This document shows, one piece after another, positions 14,408 to 23,458 of a stretch of 35,351 nt of DNA. Positions within the stretch are counted from its first letter, which is position 1. The number at the start of each line of letters is the position of its first letter. The DNA is from JACQXM01 sp964569425 (lineage in GTDB: Bacteria; Planctomycetota; Phycisphaerae; UBA1845), in contig CAZMVD010000032.1 of the NCBI GenBank assembly GCA_964569425.1, forward strand, positions 1 through 35,351. Reading direction: 5' to 3'. A program made the position numbers and the translations under genes. Below the pieces are notes generated by a model that saw nothing but the letters and a program-made list of their open reading frames with translations, ran no database searches and had not been told where the DNA came from.

Positions 14408-15805
14408 TCATGCCTTAACGATTTTCTCCCGTCCCGTCCTAACGCCCGCGGTGGCGTTGCGGGTATCCACAACCAGCCGGGCATGGCGGACGATCTCCGG
14501 ATAGTCGTACTCGGAATGGTCGGTGGCGATCAGGACGCAATCGTAGCCCGCCAGCATTCGGGAGGAGAGCTTCTTGCTGACCATGCCGAGGTTATGCTCG
14601 CGCTGGCGCGGGGTGCGCGGAACGAGCGGATCGTTGTAATCGACTTTGGCGCCCAGCGCGCGAAGCCTCTCAATCAGTTCGATCGAGGGAGACTCTCGGA
14701 TGTCGTCGACGTCTTTCTTGTAGGCGAGGCCGAGGACGAGAATCCTGGCACCGTTGATGGATTTTCGGCGGGCGTTGAGGGCTTCACTCAGTTTGGTAAT
14801 GACGAAAGCGGGCATGGCCGTATTGATTTCACCGGCAAGTTCGATGAAGCGAGTGGGTATGGCATACTGCCGTGCCTTCCAGGTGAGATAAAAAGGATCG
14901 ATGGGTATGCAGTGGCCGCCGAGGCCGGGGCCGGGATAAAAGGGTTGGAAGCCGAAGGGCTTGGTGGAAGCAGCGCGGATCACTTCCCACACGTCGAGGT
15001 TCATGCGATCAAACAACATCTTGAGTTCGTTGATCATGGCGATGTTGACGCAACGATAGACGTTCTCCAGGATCTTGGCGGCTTCGGCGACTTCACAACT
15101 GTTTACGGGCACTACTTTCTTGACCGCGGCGCCGTAGAGTGCAGCGGCGATGGCGAGGCTTCGCGGTCCCAAGCCGCCGACGACCTTGGGGATGGTCTCG
15201 GTGCTGTGATCCTTACGGCCGGGGTCTTCGCGCTCGGGCGAGAAGGCGAGGAAGAAGTCGGCTTCCGGCTTGAGTCCGGTGGACTCGAGGATCGGCTTGA
15301 CCACATCGCGGGTGGTTCCGGGATAGGTCGTGCTCTCGAGGACCACGAGCTGGCCGCGCTGGAGATTGTCGGCGATGAGGTGGGCGGTGTTCTCCACGAA
15401 GCTGAGGTCCGGGTCGCGGGCTTTGGTCAAGGGAGTCGGAACACAAATGATGATGGCGTGGCACCCGCGAAGCGAAGCCGGGTCGGCACTGGCCCGAAAA
15501 CGCCCGTCTTTGATGACGTCTTTAATCAACGAGGAGGGAATGTGCTTGATGTAGCTCCGGCCGGCATTGAGTTTCTCGACTTTGGCCTCGTCTATATCGA
15601 AGCCGAGGCACGTGAAGCCTGCGGCGCAGAACGTGCGCATGAGCGGCAGACCGACGTAGCCCATGCCAACGATTCCGATCCGCGCGGTGCGCTGGCGAAT
15701 GGCCTCTTGCCATTGGTTATCGGACAATAGTGGTCCGTTGAGTCTGGTGGCCGGCTTGGGGCGCTTGGGAACAGTCATGCGTTGGTTTCTCTTAGTTGGC
15801 AGCAT
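14408..15805 (-). CDS. UDP-N-acetylhexosamine 6-dehydrogenase (WbpA/WecC-like), 465 aa
   Basis: This enzyme family oxidises C6 of a UDP-N-acetylhexosamine to the uronate with NAD in two steps, in the cytosol, for surface polysaccharide synthesis. The Rossmann motif GIVGMGYVGLPL lies near residue 43. The catalytic cysteine is in PGPGLGGHCIPIDPFY, and the conserved ESTTYPGTT and KILENVYR segments are present. Length and the GGHCIP context favour UDP-GlcNAc/ManNAc-type over UDP-glucose dehydrogenase. ATG 15805 and ATG 15778 are both possible; neither has a strong Shine-Dalgarno sequence. The divergently transcribed DegT aminotransferase 230 bases away is a likely pathway partner. Confidence 0.9.
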   Translation of the reverse strand: MLPTKRNQRMTVPKRPKPATRLNGPLLSDNQWQEAIRQRTARIGIVGMGYVGLPLMRTFCAAGFTCLGFDIDEAKVEKLNAGRSYIKHIPSSLIKDVIKDGRFRASADPASLRGCHAIIICVPTPLTKARDPDLSFVENTAHLIADNLQRGQLVVLESTTYPGTTRDVVKPILESTGLKPEADFFLAFSPEREDPGRKDHSTETIPKVVGGLGPRSLAIAAALYGAAVKKVVPVNSCEVAEAAKILENVYRCVNIAMINELKMLFDRMNLDVWEVIRAASTKPFGFQPFYPGPGLGGHCIPIDPFYLTWKARQYAIPTRFIELAGEINTAMPAFVITKLSEALNARRKSINGARILVLGLAYKKDVDDIRESPSIELIERLRALGAKVDYNDPLVPRTPRQREHNLGMVSKKLSSRMLAGYDCVLIATDHSEYDYPEIVRHARLVVDTRNATAGVRTGREKIVKA

Positions 15806-15926
15806 AGTGGGGTCGACGAAGGGTACGGCACGCGACGAACGAACGTAAGCCCTCCCACGACGGGTATTCAGGCTTGTTTAGCCATGGCCACCGACCGAAA
15901 ACATATCGGTGACGCTGACGACATAC

Positions 15927-15932
15927 TATAAT
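15927..15932 (+). promoter_or_regulatory. Candidate -10 box for the aminotransferase gene
   Basis: A perfect TATAAT lies about 100 bases before the aminotransferase ATG in the divergent 229-base intergenic region. No matching -35 element is visible at 15-19 bases upstream, so the call is tentative. Confidence 0.3.
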
Positions 15933-16034
15933 GCCCGCCGTGGTCGGAGGCTATTCGTACCGTTTGCACTTGGAACCAAGAGGCCCGGGCCGCGTTGGCC
16001 CGGCTATCGCTGAACCACTGATCAATGGAGCCCC

Positions 16035-17150
16035 ATGAACCCGACCATACCGCTCGCCCGTCCGAACATTACCCAGGCCGAGATTGACGCGGTCGTGGCG
16101 GTGTTGCGCACGCCGGACTTGAGCCTGGGGCCGAAACTGGCGGAGTTCGAGCGCGAATTCGCTCAGTATTGCGGCACGCGGCACGCGGTGGCGTGTTCGA
16201 GCGGGACGACAGGATTGCACCTGCTGGTGCGGGCACTGGGCATCAGCGCCGGCGACGAAGTGATCACCACGCCGTTTTCCTTCGTGGCTTCCTCGAACTG
16301 CATCCAGATGGAAGGGGCCACGCCGGTCTACGTGGATATCGATCCACGAACGTGGAACATCGATGTCAGCCGGATCGCACGGGCCGTGACTGAACGGACC
16401 CGGGCGATTCTGCCGGTCGACGTGTTTGGGCAGATCGCGGATATGGACGCCGTAAGGGTTATTGCGCAACGCCATGGGCTCAAGGTGATCGAAGATTCGT
16501 GTGAGGCGCTGGGCGGACGATATCGCGGACGGCGCGCGGGCTCGCTCGGCGATGCCGGCGTGTTCGGGTTTTACCCCAACAAACAACTGACCACGGGCGA
16601 AGGGGGCATGATCGTTACGGATGACGACGATCTGGCCGCGGTGAGCCGCTCATTGCGCAACCAAGGGCGGGATTCGCACGGCGGGTGGTTGGCGCACGCG
16701 CGACTGGGGTATAATTATCGTCTGTCGGACATCAACTGCGCGTTGGGGCTGGCGCAGTTGCGGCGGATCGACGAGATACTTGCGGCGCGGGCGAAGGTGG
16801 CCGATTGGTACCGATCGCGGCTGGTGCACGAAGAGCGCGTTGTTCTTCAACATGTCGTTTCCGAGGTGGAGATCAGTTGGTTTGTGTTCGTGGTCCGGCT
16901 GACAGACGAATATGCGGCGGAGGATCGCGACCGGATCCTCGTCCAGTTGCGCGAACGGGGGATCGGTTGCAGCAATTACTTCACGCCGATCCACTTGCAA
17001 CCGTATAACGTAGAACGGTATGGGTTCCGGATCGGGGATTTTCCGGTTTGTGAAGGCGTGGCGGCACGAACCATCGCGCTGCCTTTTCATCATGAGATTA
17101 CCGAGCAGCAAGTGGAGAGGATTTGCGATGAACTGGCTTCATTGCTATAG
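16035..17150 (+). CDS. DegT/DnrJ/EryC1/StrS-family sugar aminotransferase, 371 aa
   Basis: This is a PLP enzyme that aminates a keto-sugar nucleotide. It has the family start IPLARPNIT, the cofactor-phosphate region SSGTTGLHLL, the aspartate in VIEDSCEALGG and the Schiff-base lysine in FYPNKQLTTGEGG. The C-terminal part with LGYNYRLSDINCALG and HLQPYN also fits. Divergent placement beside a WbpA-type dehydrogenase suggests an amino- or diamino-uronic sugar for a surface glycan, although a 3-dehydrogenase and an acetyltransferase are not seen in the window. ATG 16035 begins the homology; a GGAG lies about six bases upstream. The gene overlaps the next one by 23 bases. Confidence 0.92.
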   Translation: MNPTIPLARPNITQAEIDAVVAVLRTPDLSLGPKLAEFEREFAQYCGTRHAVACSSGTTGLHLLVRALGISAGDEVITTPFSFVASSNCIQMEGATPVYVDIDPRTWNIDVSRIARAVTERTRAILPVDVFGQIADMDAVRVIAQRHGLKVIEDSCEALGGRYRGRRAGSLGDAGVFGFYPNKQLTTGEGGMIVTDDDDLAAVSRSLRNQGRDSHGGWLAHARLGYNYRLSDINCALGLAQLRRIDEILAARAKVADWYRSRLVHEERVVLQHVVSEVEISWFVFVVRLTDEYAAEDRDRILVQLRERGIGCSNYFTPIHLQPYNVERYGFRIGDFPVCEGVAARTIALPFHHEITEQQVERICDELASLL

Positions 17151-17955
17151 GCGGCGAGGCTCTGGCGTGCTGCGACGGTGCGGGATATTGCCGGCGTTCC
17201 TTTCGATGGCGGTGGTCTCGGCTGAGGCGCAGGTGCTGGAGCACATTCGATTGCCTACCGAGGCGGAAGTGACCGATGCCGAACTGCACGTGATTGTCAG
17301 CGAAGCGCTGGCGTCGGAGATCGCCAATCTTGCCAAGCAGCTGAGTTCTGTGCGTTATGTGGAACGCGACAGCGCGGCGCAGCGACTGCGGGAGATCGGC
17401 GTGCCCGCGTTTGCCGCGCTGAGAGACACGTACCGCACGACCGACGACCTGGAAGTGCGTTTGAGCATTGAGCGCATCGTGCATGAGGCGTACATGAACG
17501 AGTACGTGTACAACCGCTGCGGGTTTCTGGGGATCAGCCAGGATACGCAGCGGTTCATCACGCCGACGGATGACGCCCGAGTGGGCCAGGGCAATGTCGG
17601 CGTGCGCATCTACCGGGTGCACGAGGGAACCGCGGCGGCCGCGGCCGGGTTGCAGTCAGGAGACGTGGTCACGGCATTTGACGGAGTTCCGATCCCCGCC
17701 AGCGCCGAGCCGTGGCGCGATTTTGGCGACCGTATTCGCCGCGCCGGACCTCATGCGACGGTTGTGTTGACTATATTGCGAGGGACGTTGCAGCGCGACG
17801 TGGACGTGACGCTGGGGCGGTGCCCGGCGCACATGGTGCAGTCGGGCAACATCCAGGCGGTGACGCCACAATGGATCGAGACCACGGTGCGTTTTCAAAT
17901 CTGGTGGGCGAAATACTTCCGGAGCGTGGCCACGGCGGACGAGTCAACGCCATAG
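17128..17955 (+). CDS. Exported PDZ-domain protein, 275 aa
   Basis: A signal-like N-terminus (RRRGSGVLRRCGILPAFLSMAVVSAEAQ, here given as segments RRRGSGVLRR and ILPAFLSMAVVSAEAQ) suggests export. Residues 65-120 form helices that look HEAT-like (AKQLSSVRYVERDSAAQRL, LEVRLSIERIVHE). A PDZ domain follows (about 133-230), with GFLGISQD and GTAAAAAGLQSGDVVTAFDGV. No protease triad is present, so it is likely a binding or scaffold protein. The ATG at 17128 is preceded by GGAGAGG (17114-17120) and lies inside the end of the aminotransferase gene, suggesting co-transcription. Confidence 0.75.
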   Translation: MNWLHCYRRRGSGVLRRCGILPAFLSMAVVSAEAQVLEHIRLPTEAEVTDAELHVIVSEALASEIANLAKQLSSVRYVERDSAAQRLREIGVPAFAALRDTYRTTDDLEVRLSIERIVHEAYMNEYVYNRCGFLGISQDTQRFITPTDDARVGQGNVGVRIYRVHEGTAAAAAGLQSGDVVTAFDGVPIPASAEPWRDFGDRIRRAGPHATVVLTILRGTLQRDVDVTLGRCPAHMVQSGNIQAVTPQWIETTVRFQIWWAKYFRSVATADESTP

Positions 17956-18046
17956 GCAGGTATCCTATCCGGCTATTGTCATCGTTCGTCGAAGGCTGAA
18001 ACATTGCGGCGTTGAGACTGCTGTCCCTTTCCCCGGGGCCATCGTC

Positions 18047-18052
18047 TATAAT
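18047..18052 (+). promoter_or_regulatory. -10 box placed for leaderless hemW transcription
   Basis: TATAAT lies seven bases before the hemW ATG (18059), so initiation would be at or next to the start codon. No good -35 is present 16-18 bases upstream. Confidence 0.35.
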
Positions 18053-18058
18053 CGATGG

Positions 18059-19345
18059 ATGCCATTGGCTTTCGAATCGCCTTCGCCGTCCGGTCCGCAC
18101 CCTTGCGCGCTGTATGTCCACGTGCCCTTTTGCGAGACCAAGTGCGGGTACTGTGACTTCTATTCGGTGGCACTGAAGGATCGTGATCCGGGTCCGCTGG
18201 TCGCACGACTGTTGCGCGAGTTGAACGGGCGCGTTGAGGAGGCGCATGCTACCGGATACTTCGTGCAGACGGTGTTTTTCGGCGGCGGAACGCCCACCTT
18301 GCTACCCTATGGCCAACTTCGGGAATTACTGAAGACCGTAAACAAGCTGGTGGCCGCGGACGCTATCGAAGAGTTTACGGTAGAGGCGAATCCGGCGACC
18401 GTGGACGATGCCAAGGCAGCGCTGCTGGCTGAACACGGGGTCACTCGGGTTTCCATGGGCGCGCAGTCTTTCATTCCGGCGGAGCTGGCCGCACTGGAGC
18501 GGCTGCACAAGCCCGAGGACATTGCACCTTCGGTGGCGACGCTGCGTCGGCACGGTTTGGACAACATCAATCTGGATCTGATCTTCGGTATTCCCGGGCA
18601 AACGCCGGCCAGTTGGGCGGAGTCGCTTCGGATTGCCGTTGACTTGGCACCTCAGCACATCGCCTGTTATGGGTTGACGTATGAGCCGGGGACGCGACTG
18701 ACGGCGCAGCGGCGCGCGGGTCACGTCACGGCATGCAACGAGGACACGGAGTCCGAGTTGTACCTGCATGCGCTGGACACCCTCTCGGCGGCGGGTTTCT
18801 GTCAGTATGAAACCAGCAATTACGCCCGTCCGGGGCGGGAATGCCGGCACAATCTGCTGTATTGGCGTAACCGGCCCTATATCGGCGTGGGGCCATCCGC
18901 AGCGGGGTGTATGCTGGGGCGGAGGCACAAAAACGTGGCAGACATCGCTTCTTATATTCGGCAGATGGACGAACGGGGGCGGGCAGAAATGGAGAGCGAG
19001 GCCGTCACACCTGAGATGTTGATGTTGGAACTGCCGATGATGCAGCTTCGTTTAGTAGAAGGGTTGTCGATCGGCGATTTTGTCGCGCAGGCGGGTGTTG
19101 ATCCGCGCGAGGTGTTTCACGAGCCGCTGGAGCGGTTTGTCGCGAGTGGTCTGGTCAATGTCTCGGAAACGCACATCAGGTTGACCCGCGAAGGGCGGTT
19201 ATTAAGCGATGCGATTCTGCGAGAATTGGCGGCAGCACTCGGCCGCAGGGAGCGATCGTTACCTGTGTTAATGAGCGGGGGAACAGTCCACAGTGCATCC
19301 GCAGATCATGCCAGTATAGTCGGCGGCCAGCATTCCGAATTGTGA
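18059..19345 (+). CDS. hemW: HemW-type radical SAM heme chaperone, 428 aa
   Basis: HemW proteins are radical-SAM relatives of HemN that bind heme and deliver it to target proteins. The iron-sulphur motif is CETKCGYCDF near residue 25, followed by FFGGGTPT, the VEANP segment and the FGIPGQT and GLTYEPGT motifs, then YETSNYA and the C-terminal winged-helix HemN domain. The single Cys-rich start CxxxCxxC without the extra HemN N-terminal extension favours HemW. It overlaps the convergent ketosynthase gene by 78 bases at the 3' ends, and its last 40 residues show no family similarity. No Shine-Dalgarno sequence is visible. Confidence 0.9.
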   Translation: MPLAFESPSPSGPHPCALYVHVPFCETKCGYCDFYSVALKDRDPGPLVARLLRELNGRVEEAHATGYFVQTVFFGGGTPTLLPYGQLRELLKTVNKLVAADAIEEFTVEANPATVDDAKAALLAEHGVTRVSMGAQSFIPAELAALERLHKPEDIAPSVATLRRHGLDNINLDLIFGIPGQTPASWAESLRIAVDLAPQHIACYGLTYEPGTRLTAQRRAGHVTACNEDTESELYLHALDTLSAAGFCQYETSNYARPGRECRHNLLYWRNRPYIGVGPSAAGCMLGRRHKNVADIASYIRQMDERGRAEMESEAVTPEMLMLELPMMQLRLVEGLSIGDFVAQAGVDPREVFHEPLERFVASGLVNVSETHIRLTREGRLLSDAILRELAAALGRRERSLPVLMSGGTVHSASADHASIVGGQHSEL

Positions 19346-21694
19346 AGGGCGCTCATCCCCATGTGCGGCCCGAAAATGGCGTGACGGGGAACCGAGCCAC
19401 CGTGGAAAACGACCGGAAAGCAGCACGGCGGCGACGGCCGCGAGCGGGGTGGCACTGAAACACTCCGCGACGTGGCCGTAGAGGGAGGAAATGCAGGGAG
19501 ACGGCACTGCGGCAGCGTTAACCGCGGGCGCCGTGCGGCGCAGGGCCATTCGTTCGATCCCATCCAGCCAGGTTCCGTTTGAAGCCGTTATCAGGTATTC
19601 AGGCTCACCCAAGTTCTGGTAAACGCGGCGCACAGCGACCGGGCTGTGGGAGGCAGCGAGGCGGGCGCCGTAACCTGCGGCGGTGGCGACGATGCGGCCA
19701 TAGATTCGGGCGTTGCGCGCTTCGGCGGAAGCGCGACTCTCAAGCACGAAGGTGACGGCGCCGCAGCCGGTGAAGAAGCCGGGTCGGCGGGGCGCGGGTG
19801 TTCTGATCGATCCGTGGGCACGCGCCGCTTCAGGTGGCTCCGCGGTTAAGCCGTAATGACGATAAACCCGATTGACGAGCGTGGAATACTCATCGGCCGC
19901 GTTGACGAGCGCGCGGCGCCATTCTCCGGCGCGAATGCGCGCGGCGGCGTGGTAGAGTGCTTCCAATCCGGCGGTGCGGGTCCCGATGACGGTCTGACAG
20001 AATCCCTTCAGCGCGAGATTGGTACTGAGGTGGGCGGCGGCAGCGTTGGGCACACCCTCGGCAAAGAGAAGGGGGTTCGCGGCATCGATGCCCTGCTCGA
20101 CGATCTGGCGGTAATAGCGTTCGCAATACGCGGTGGAGCCGTGGGTGGTGCCGAGAATGGCAGCACAATGCTCGGTGAAGGCGGGGATATCGCTGATTCG
20201 AGCGTCTTCCAACGCCAGGGAAGTGGCACCCATGGCCAGTTTGACGTAATCGCTCACGCGGCGCGCGCGACGGACGGCAACGAAGCGATCGGCGTCAATG
20301 GTTTCCAGTCCGCCGGTGTCGAATCCCAGGGGTTGCGGATCCGGCCGGCAAAGGTGGGCTACAAACTCGGCATTGCCGGTGAGGCTGGGCAGAAGCACGC
20401 CGATCCCGGTGATGAGCACATCGTTTGCGGCATCGGGCAGGGATGGGCGCGGTGTGGCGTCGGCGGGTGCCGTGGCGGGGCCACGGTCGCGGGTGAGGAT
20501 CATGCATGTATTGGCGCCGCCGAATCCCAGCGAGGTATTGAGCGTGTAATCGAAAGGTGCCGGACCAGGTTTGCCAACGAGCAAGCGCAGCGGGGAAAAC
20601 TCGGGCGCTGCCTGGCTGGCGGCCGCACAGCAGGGCAGCGTCTGGTGACGAAGTGCCCATAACGACAGGATCAGCTCAACGGCACCCGCACCGCCCAGCG
20701 TGTGGCCGAGATGAGATTTGAGGGCGACGACGGGAATACCGGCAAGCTGTGGTCCGAACTCACGCTTCATGGCGGCGTACTCGGCGGCGTCATTCTCGGG
20801 GGTGCCGGTGGCGTGAGCGACGATCAGGCCAATATCGCGGGGCAGGATTCCGGCTCGTTCAAGTGCGGCATGCATGGCGGCGGCGGCGCCTTCGCCTTCG
20901 GGATGGGGTTTGGACAGATGAAACGCATCGCAAGACTCGCCATAGGCGGCGATGGTGGCGAGTGTTTCAGCACCACGGGCTTTGGCTTCGTCCCGCCGCT
21001 CGAGCACAACGACGCCGTAACCTTCACCAAGCTTCATGCCCTGGCGGCCCGGTGCGAAAGGACGGAGTGGTCCTTCGGCGATGAGCCGCATCGCGTTGAA
21101 GCCGGCGTACGCGTACTCACTGATCGGATCGTAGCCGCCGGCCAGGACCACATCGAGTGCGCCGGTTCGCAGCAGGGTCACACCCAGCGCGATGCTGGCC
21201 AGGCCGGAAGAACAGGCAGAACACACCGTGCTGGCCAGTTCGACCGGTCCGAGACCTTTCAGCGCCGTATGCAGTACGCTGCCGGCGAGGAAGTTCCCGA
21301 GGAAGTTAACGTCGTCGGAGCGAAGGAAGCGTCCGGCCTGGCGCATGCCGTGAAGGGTCGTCCCCATCAGGACCCCGCACCGTCGTGTGGAACGGGGGCC
21401 GGTTGCGTTCAGTCCGGCGGCACAACAGGCTTCGGCCAGAGCCCGGTGCAGGTAGGCGGCTTCGCGCGGGGCGTTGCCGGAATCCGTCAAGGAGATCGGC
21501 GGGGCTTCTCCACCACCCTTGTTGGGCGACAGCGGGGACTCGACGACGGTCAACGGCTTAATGCCACCTTGTCCGCTGAGGATGCCCGCCCAAGTTGTGG
21601 GAAGGTCGAGTCCGAGAGTGGTGACCAGCCCAGCCCCGGTGATGACCACATCGGTAGCGTTGAAGGAGGCAGCACTAGGGGAGTGAGACGTCAT
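19268..21694 (-). CDS. Fused ketosynthase / chain-length-factor-like protein, 808 aa
   Basis: Two beta-ketoacyl-synthase (FabF-type) domains are joined in one chain. Domain 1 (about 14-402) has the full triad: nucleophile C161 in CSACSSG, H294 in AHATGTPEND and H328 in KSHLGHTLGGAG. Domain 2 (about 424-800) has the same fold signatures (NDVLITGIGV, GTTHGST), but the Cys position reads VIGTRTAG, with Arg573 in place of Cys, and the histidine motifs are lost. This is the pattern of a chain-length factor. The pair KS-CLF drives iterative chain growth in aryl polyene and type II polyketide pathways, normally as two separate proteins. Its start overlaps the acyltransferase gene by 20 bases, placing it last in a five-gene minus-strand operon. 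Confidence 0.88.
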   Translation of the reverse strand: MTSHSPSAASFNATDVVITGAGLVTTLGLDLPTTWAGILSGQGGIKPLTVVESPLSPNKGGGEAPPISLTDSGNAPREAAYLHRALAEACCAAGLNATGPRSTRRCGVLMGTTLHGMRQAGRFLRSDDVNFLGNFLAGSVLHTALKGLGPVELASTVCSACSSGLASIALGVTLLRTGALDVVLAGGYDPISEYAYAGFNAMRLIAEGPLRPFAPGRQGMKLGEGYGVVVLERRDEAKARGAETLATIAAYGESCDAFHLSKPHPEGEGAAAAMHAALERAGILPRDIGLIVAHATGTPENDAAEYAAMKREFGPQLAGIPVVALKSHLGHTLGGAGAVELILSLWALRHQTLPCCAAASQAAPEFSPLRLLVGKPGPAPFDYTLNTSLGFGGANTCMILTRDRGPATAPADATPRPSLPDAANDVLITGIGVLLPSLTGNAEFVAHLCRPDPQPLGFDTGGLETIDADRFVAVRRARRVSDYVKLAMGATSLALEDARISDIPAFTEHCAAILGTTHGSTAYCERYYRQIVEQGIDAANPLLFAEGVPNAAAAHLSTNLALKGFCQTVIGTRTAGLEALYHAAARIRAGEWRRALVNAADEYSTLVNRVYRHYGLTAEPPEAARAHGSIRTPAPRRPGFFTGCGAVTFVLESRASAEARNARIYGRIVATAAGYGARLAASHSPVAVRRVYQNLGEPEYLITASNGTWLDGIERMALRRTAPAVNAAAVPSPCISSLYGHVAECFSATPLAAVAAVLLSGRFPRWLGSPSRHFRAAHGDERPSQFGMLAADYTGMICGCTVDCSPAH

Positions 21695-22670
21695 CCTTAT
21701 CCTCGCACCAGACGGGGTACATCATCAACCATTGCTCGGGGTGGGCGCGAACCTGCCGTTCGATGGCAGAAGCAATGGCACGAACGGCGGGATGGTACTC
21801 GTGCGGCGGGCCGTCTCCCCGGGACACGTGTATGGGATCGTCCACGATGATCCGAAGTCGCCCGATGGCGGTGCGCACCGAGAAGACGGGTATGATCGGT
21901 GCTCCGGTGACCAGCGCTAACTTGACCGGTCCGGAGGGGATGCGGATGTGGCCGTGCAGGAAAGGAACGCGGATGCCGCGCTGCCCGGGCATGACGCGAT
22001 CTCCCTGGATCATGACGACCGCATTGCGGAGGAGGGCATCACGAAGTTGCATCCAAACCGGCCAGCCGTCATCCAGCGCCGCCTCGTGAACGCCGAGGCG
22101 ACGTCGCAGTTCAGTGCGAAGCCGCTCGAAACGAGGATAGGCGTCTCGCTGGAAGAGGACATGAATATCGCGTTCATGGCTGAGCAGGGCGGCGGTGCCC
22201 GCCTCAAAAGAGCCGAGGTGTGCGGTCACCAGTATGGCTCCGAGTTGGGCCGCCCGGACCTGGTGATAGGTGCTGCTTCCTTCGATGGATTCGACTTGGT
22301 CGCACATTTGTTCGGAGGTCAGGCGGAGGTTGCGGCCCAGCTCGTACACGGTCCAATAGAAATTATCGATCATAGCGCGGGCGAGGTGTTCGACCTGCTT
22401 CGGCGACGCTTCGGGGCCCAGGATGCGGCGTGCGTTGGTGGTGGTGCCGTCGTGCAGCACGCGGGAGAAATTCCAGGCGAACCAGAGAAAGAAGCCGCGA
22501 GTGAAGCGGACCGCGGGGGGAAAGTGCTCGGTCCAGAAGAACAGAAACTCCAACCAGAACTTCGCAGAAAGGCGGCGAATTCTCGCGCCCAGGGTAGCGA
22601 CGGGCGGCGGCGGATCGGTGGCGATCGGGCGGCGTGACGGGGCCGGGGTTTCGGAAATGACGGAATTCAC
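21675..22670 (-). CDS. LpxL/HtrB-family lipid acyltransferase, 331 aa
   Basis: The family transfers an acyl chain from ACP to a lipid or glycolipid at the inner membrane. The catalytic HxxxxE motif is seen in VTAHLGSFEAG, and later conserved parts include MIQGDRV, GIRVPFLHG and TGAPIIPVFSVR. A hydrophobic stretch near residues 38-70 suits membrane association. Aryl polyene and flexirubin clusters carry such acyltransferases. The start is GTG (22670), overlapping the upstream LolA-like stop by four bases (GTGA), so translation is probably coupled. The 3' end overlaps the KS-CLF start. Confidence 0.88.
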   Translation of the reverse strand: MNSVISETPAPSRRPIATDPPPPVATLGARIRRLSAKFWLEFLFFWTEHFPPAVRFTRGFFLWFAWNFSRVLHDGTTTNARRILGPEASPKQVEHLARAMIDNFYWTVYELGRNLRLTSEQMCDQVESIEGSSTYHQVRAAQLGAILVTAHLGSFEAGTAALLSHERDIHVLFQRDAYPRFERLRTELRRRLGVHEAALDDGWPVWMQLRDALLRNAVVMIQGDRVMPGQRGIRVPFLHGHIRIPSGPVKLALVTGAPIIPVFSVRTAIGRLRIIVDDPIHVSRGDGPPHEYHPAVRAIASAIERQVRAHPEQWLMMYPVWCEDKDDVSLP

Positions 22671-23458
22671 GGCGCGTCCCCTGACGGCGCGGCGGCGGAT
22701 GGAGCATCGCCCAGCGGGTAGATGACCTGCGTGTCGGCGGGAAGGGGGGGGGTCACGTCTCCGTCTGTGAGTCCTTGATTGGTGCGGATTTCAGAGAAGG
22801 TCAGAATGGTGCGGTCGCCGTCCGGATCGATGAGTACCGCCTGAACCACCTGCGCCGTCGACTCGTCGAGGTGGATCGTGACGGAATCCAGATACTCCCG
22901 TAATTCGACGTTCCTTGGGATCAGCCGCACGGAGAGAATTGGGCGGTCGGCGGGAGCCAAACCGCCGGGCGTGTCGGCCGCGGGTTCGATTTCGAAATGC
23001 GATCGAAGCGCTCCAAGCCGAGGCTGCGGAGAAATCGCGATGCGCCGCAAGTGTTGTCGCATTGGGTAGACCTCAACGACTCTTCGGTCGGGAAGGTAAA
23101 TGCGAACGTGGGTCTCATCCAACAGGAGCGTGGTTCGGTGCGGTTCGAGCGTCTCCCAGCGGGCACGAGACCCTTTGATCCACAATCGGCCGCGCGAAAC
23201 CATGGGCTCTTTCAACAGGGCGGTGTGCTTGCGCTCCTCGAAGCGCGCGGTGAGGTCTTGCACCGCGACAGTTCGGGCGTCGAAGTCTTCAAGTCGTTTC
23301 GTCCATTCCCGGGTTGCCGGTGGCGAAGACTCCGGCTGGTCCCTCAACCCGCTTCCTGTCGCGGCGAGGACCGTCTGGCGACTCAGCAGTATTGCGCCAA
23401 GCCACAGGCAGGAAACGATAGCCGGGCGGCAGATGGTTCGGGGGGAGTTCTTGCTCAT
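22667..23458 (-). CDS. LolA-like outer-membrane lipoprotein carrier homologue, 263 aa
   Basis: An N-terminal signal peptide (about residues 12-33, AIVSCLWLGAILLSRQTVLAA) precedes a LolA-like half-barrel. Family features are AVQDLTARFEERKHTALLKEP, the SRGRLWIKGSRARWE strand pair and YLPDRRVVEVYP. Homologues occur in aryl polyene clusters, where they are thought to move the lipid product through the periplasm. It begins with ATG 23458 overlapping the dehydratase stop (ATGA). A C8 run on the coding strand (plus 22744-22751) sits near the C-terminus, so a slip there would change only the tail. Confidence 0.82.
   Translation of the reverse strand: MSKNSPRTICRPAIVSCLWLGAILLSRQTVLAATGSGLRDQPESSPPATREWTKRLEDFDARTVAVQDLTARFEERKHTALLKEPMVSRGRLWIKGSRARWETLEPHRTTLLLDETHVRIYLPDRRVVEVYPMRQHLRRIAISPQPRLGALRSHFEIEPAADTPGGLAPADRPILSVRLIPRNVELREYLDSVTIHLDESTAQVVQAVLIDPDGDRTILTFSEIRTNQGLTDGDVTPPLPADTQVIYPLGDAPSAAAPSGDAP

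Noticed and set aside
14369..15730. A 453-codon plus-strand open frame opposite the UDP-sugar dehydrogenase
   Set aside because: Antisense shadow of a clear, motif-bearing gene.
19856..21850. Long plus-strand frames opposite the KS-CLF gene
   Set aside because: Gly/Asp/Arg-rich antisense translations without motifs; the minus-strand gene carries full ketosynthase signatures.
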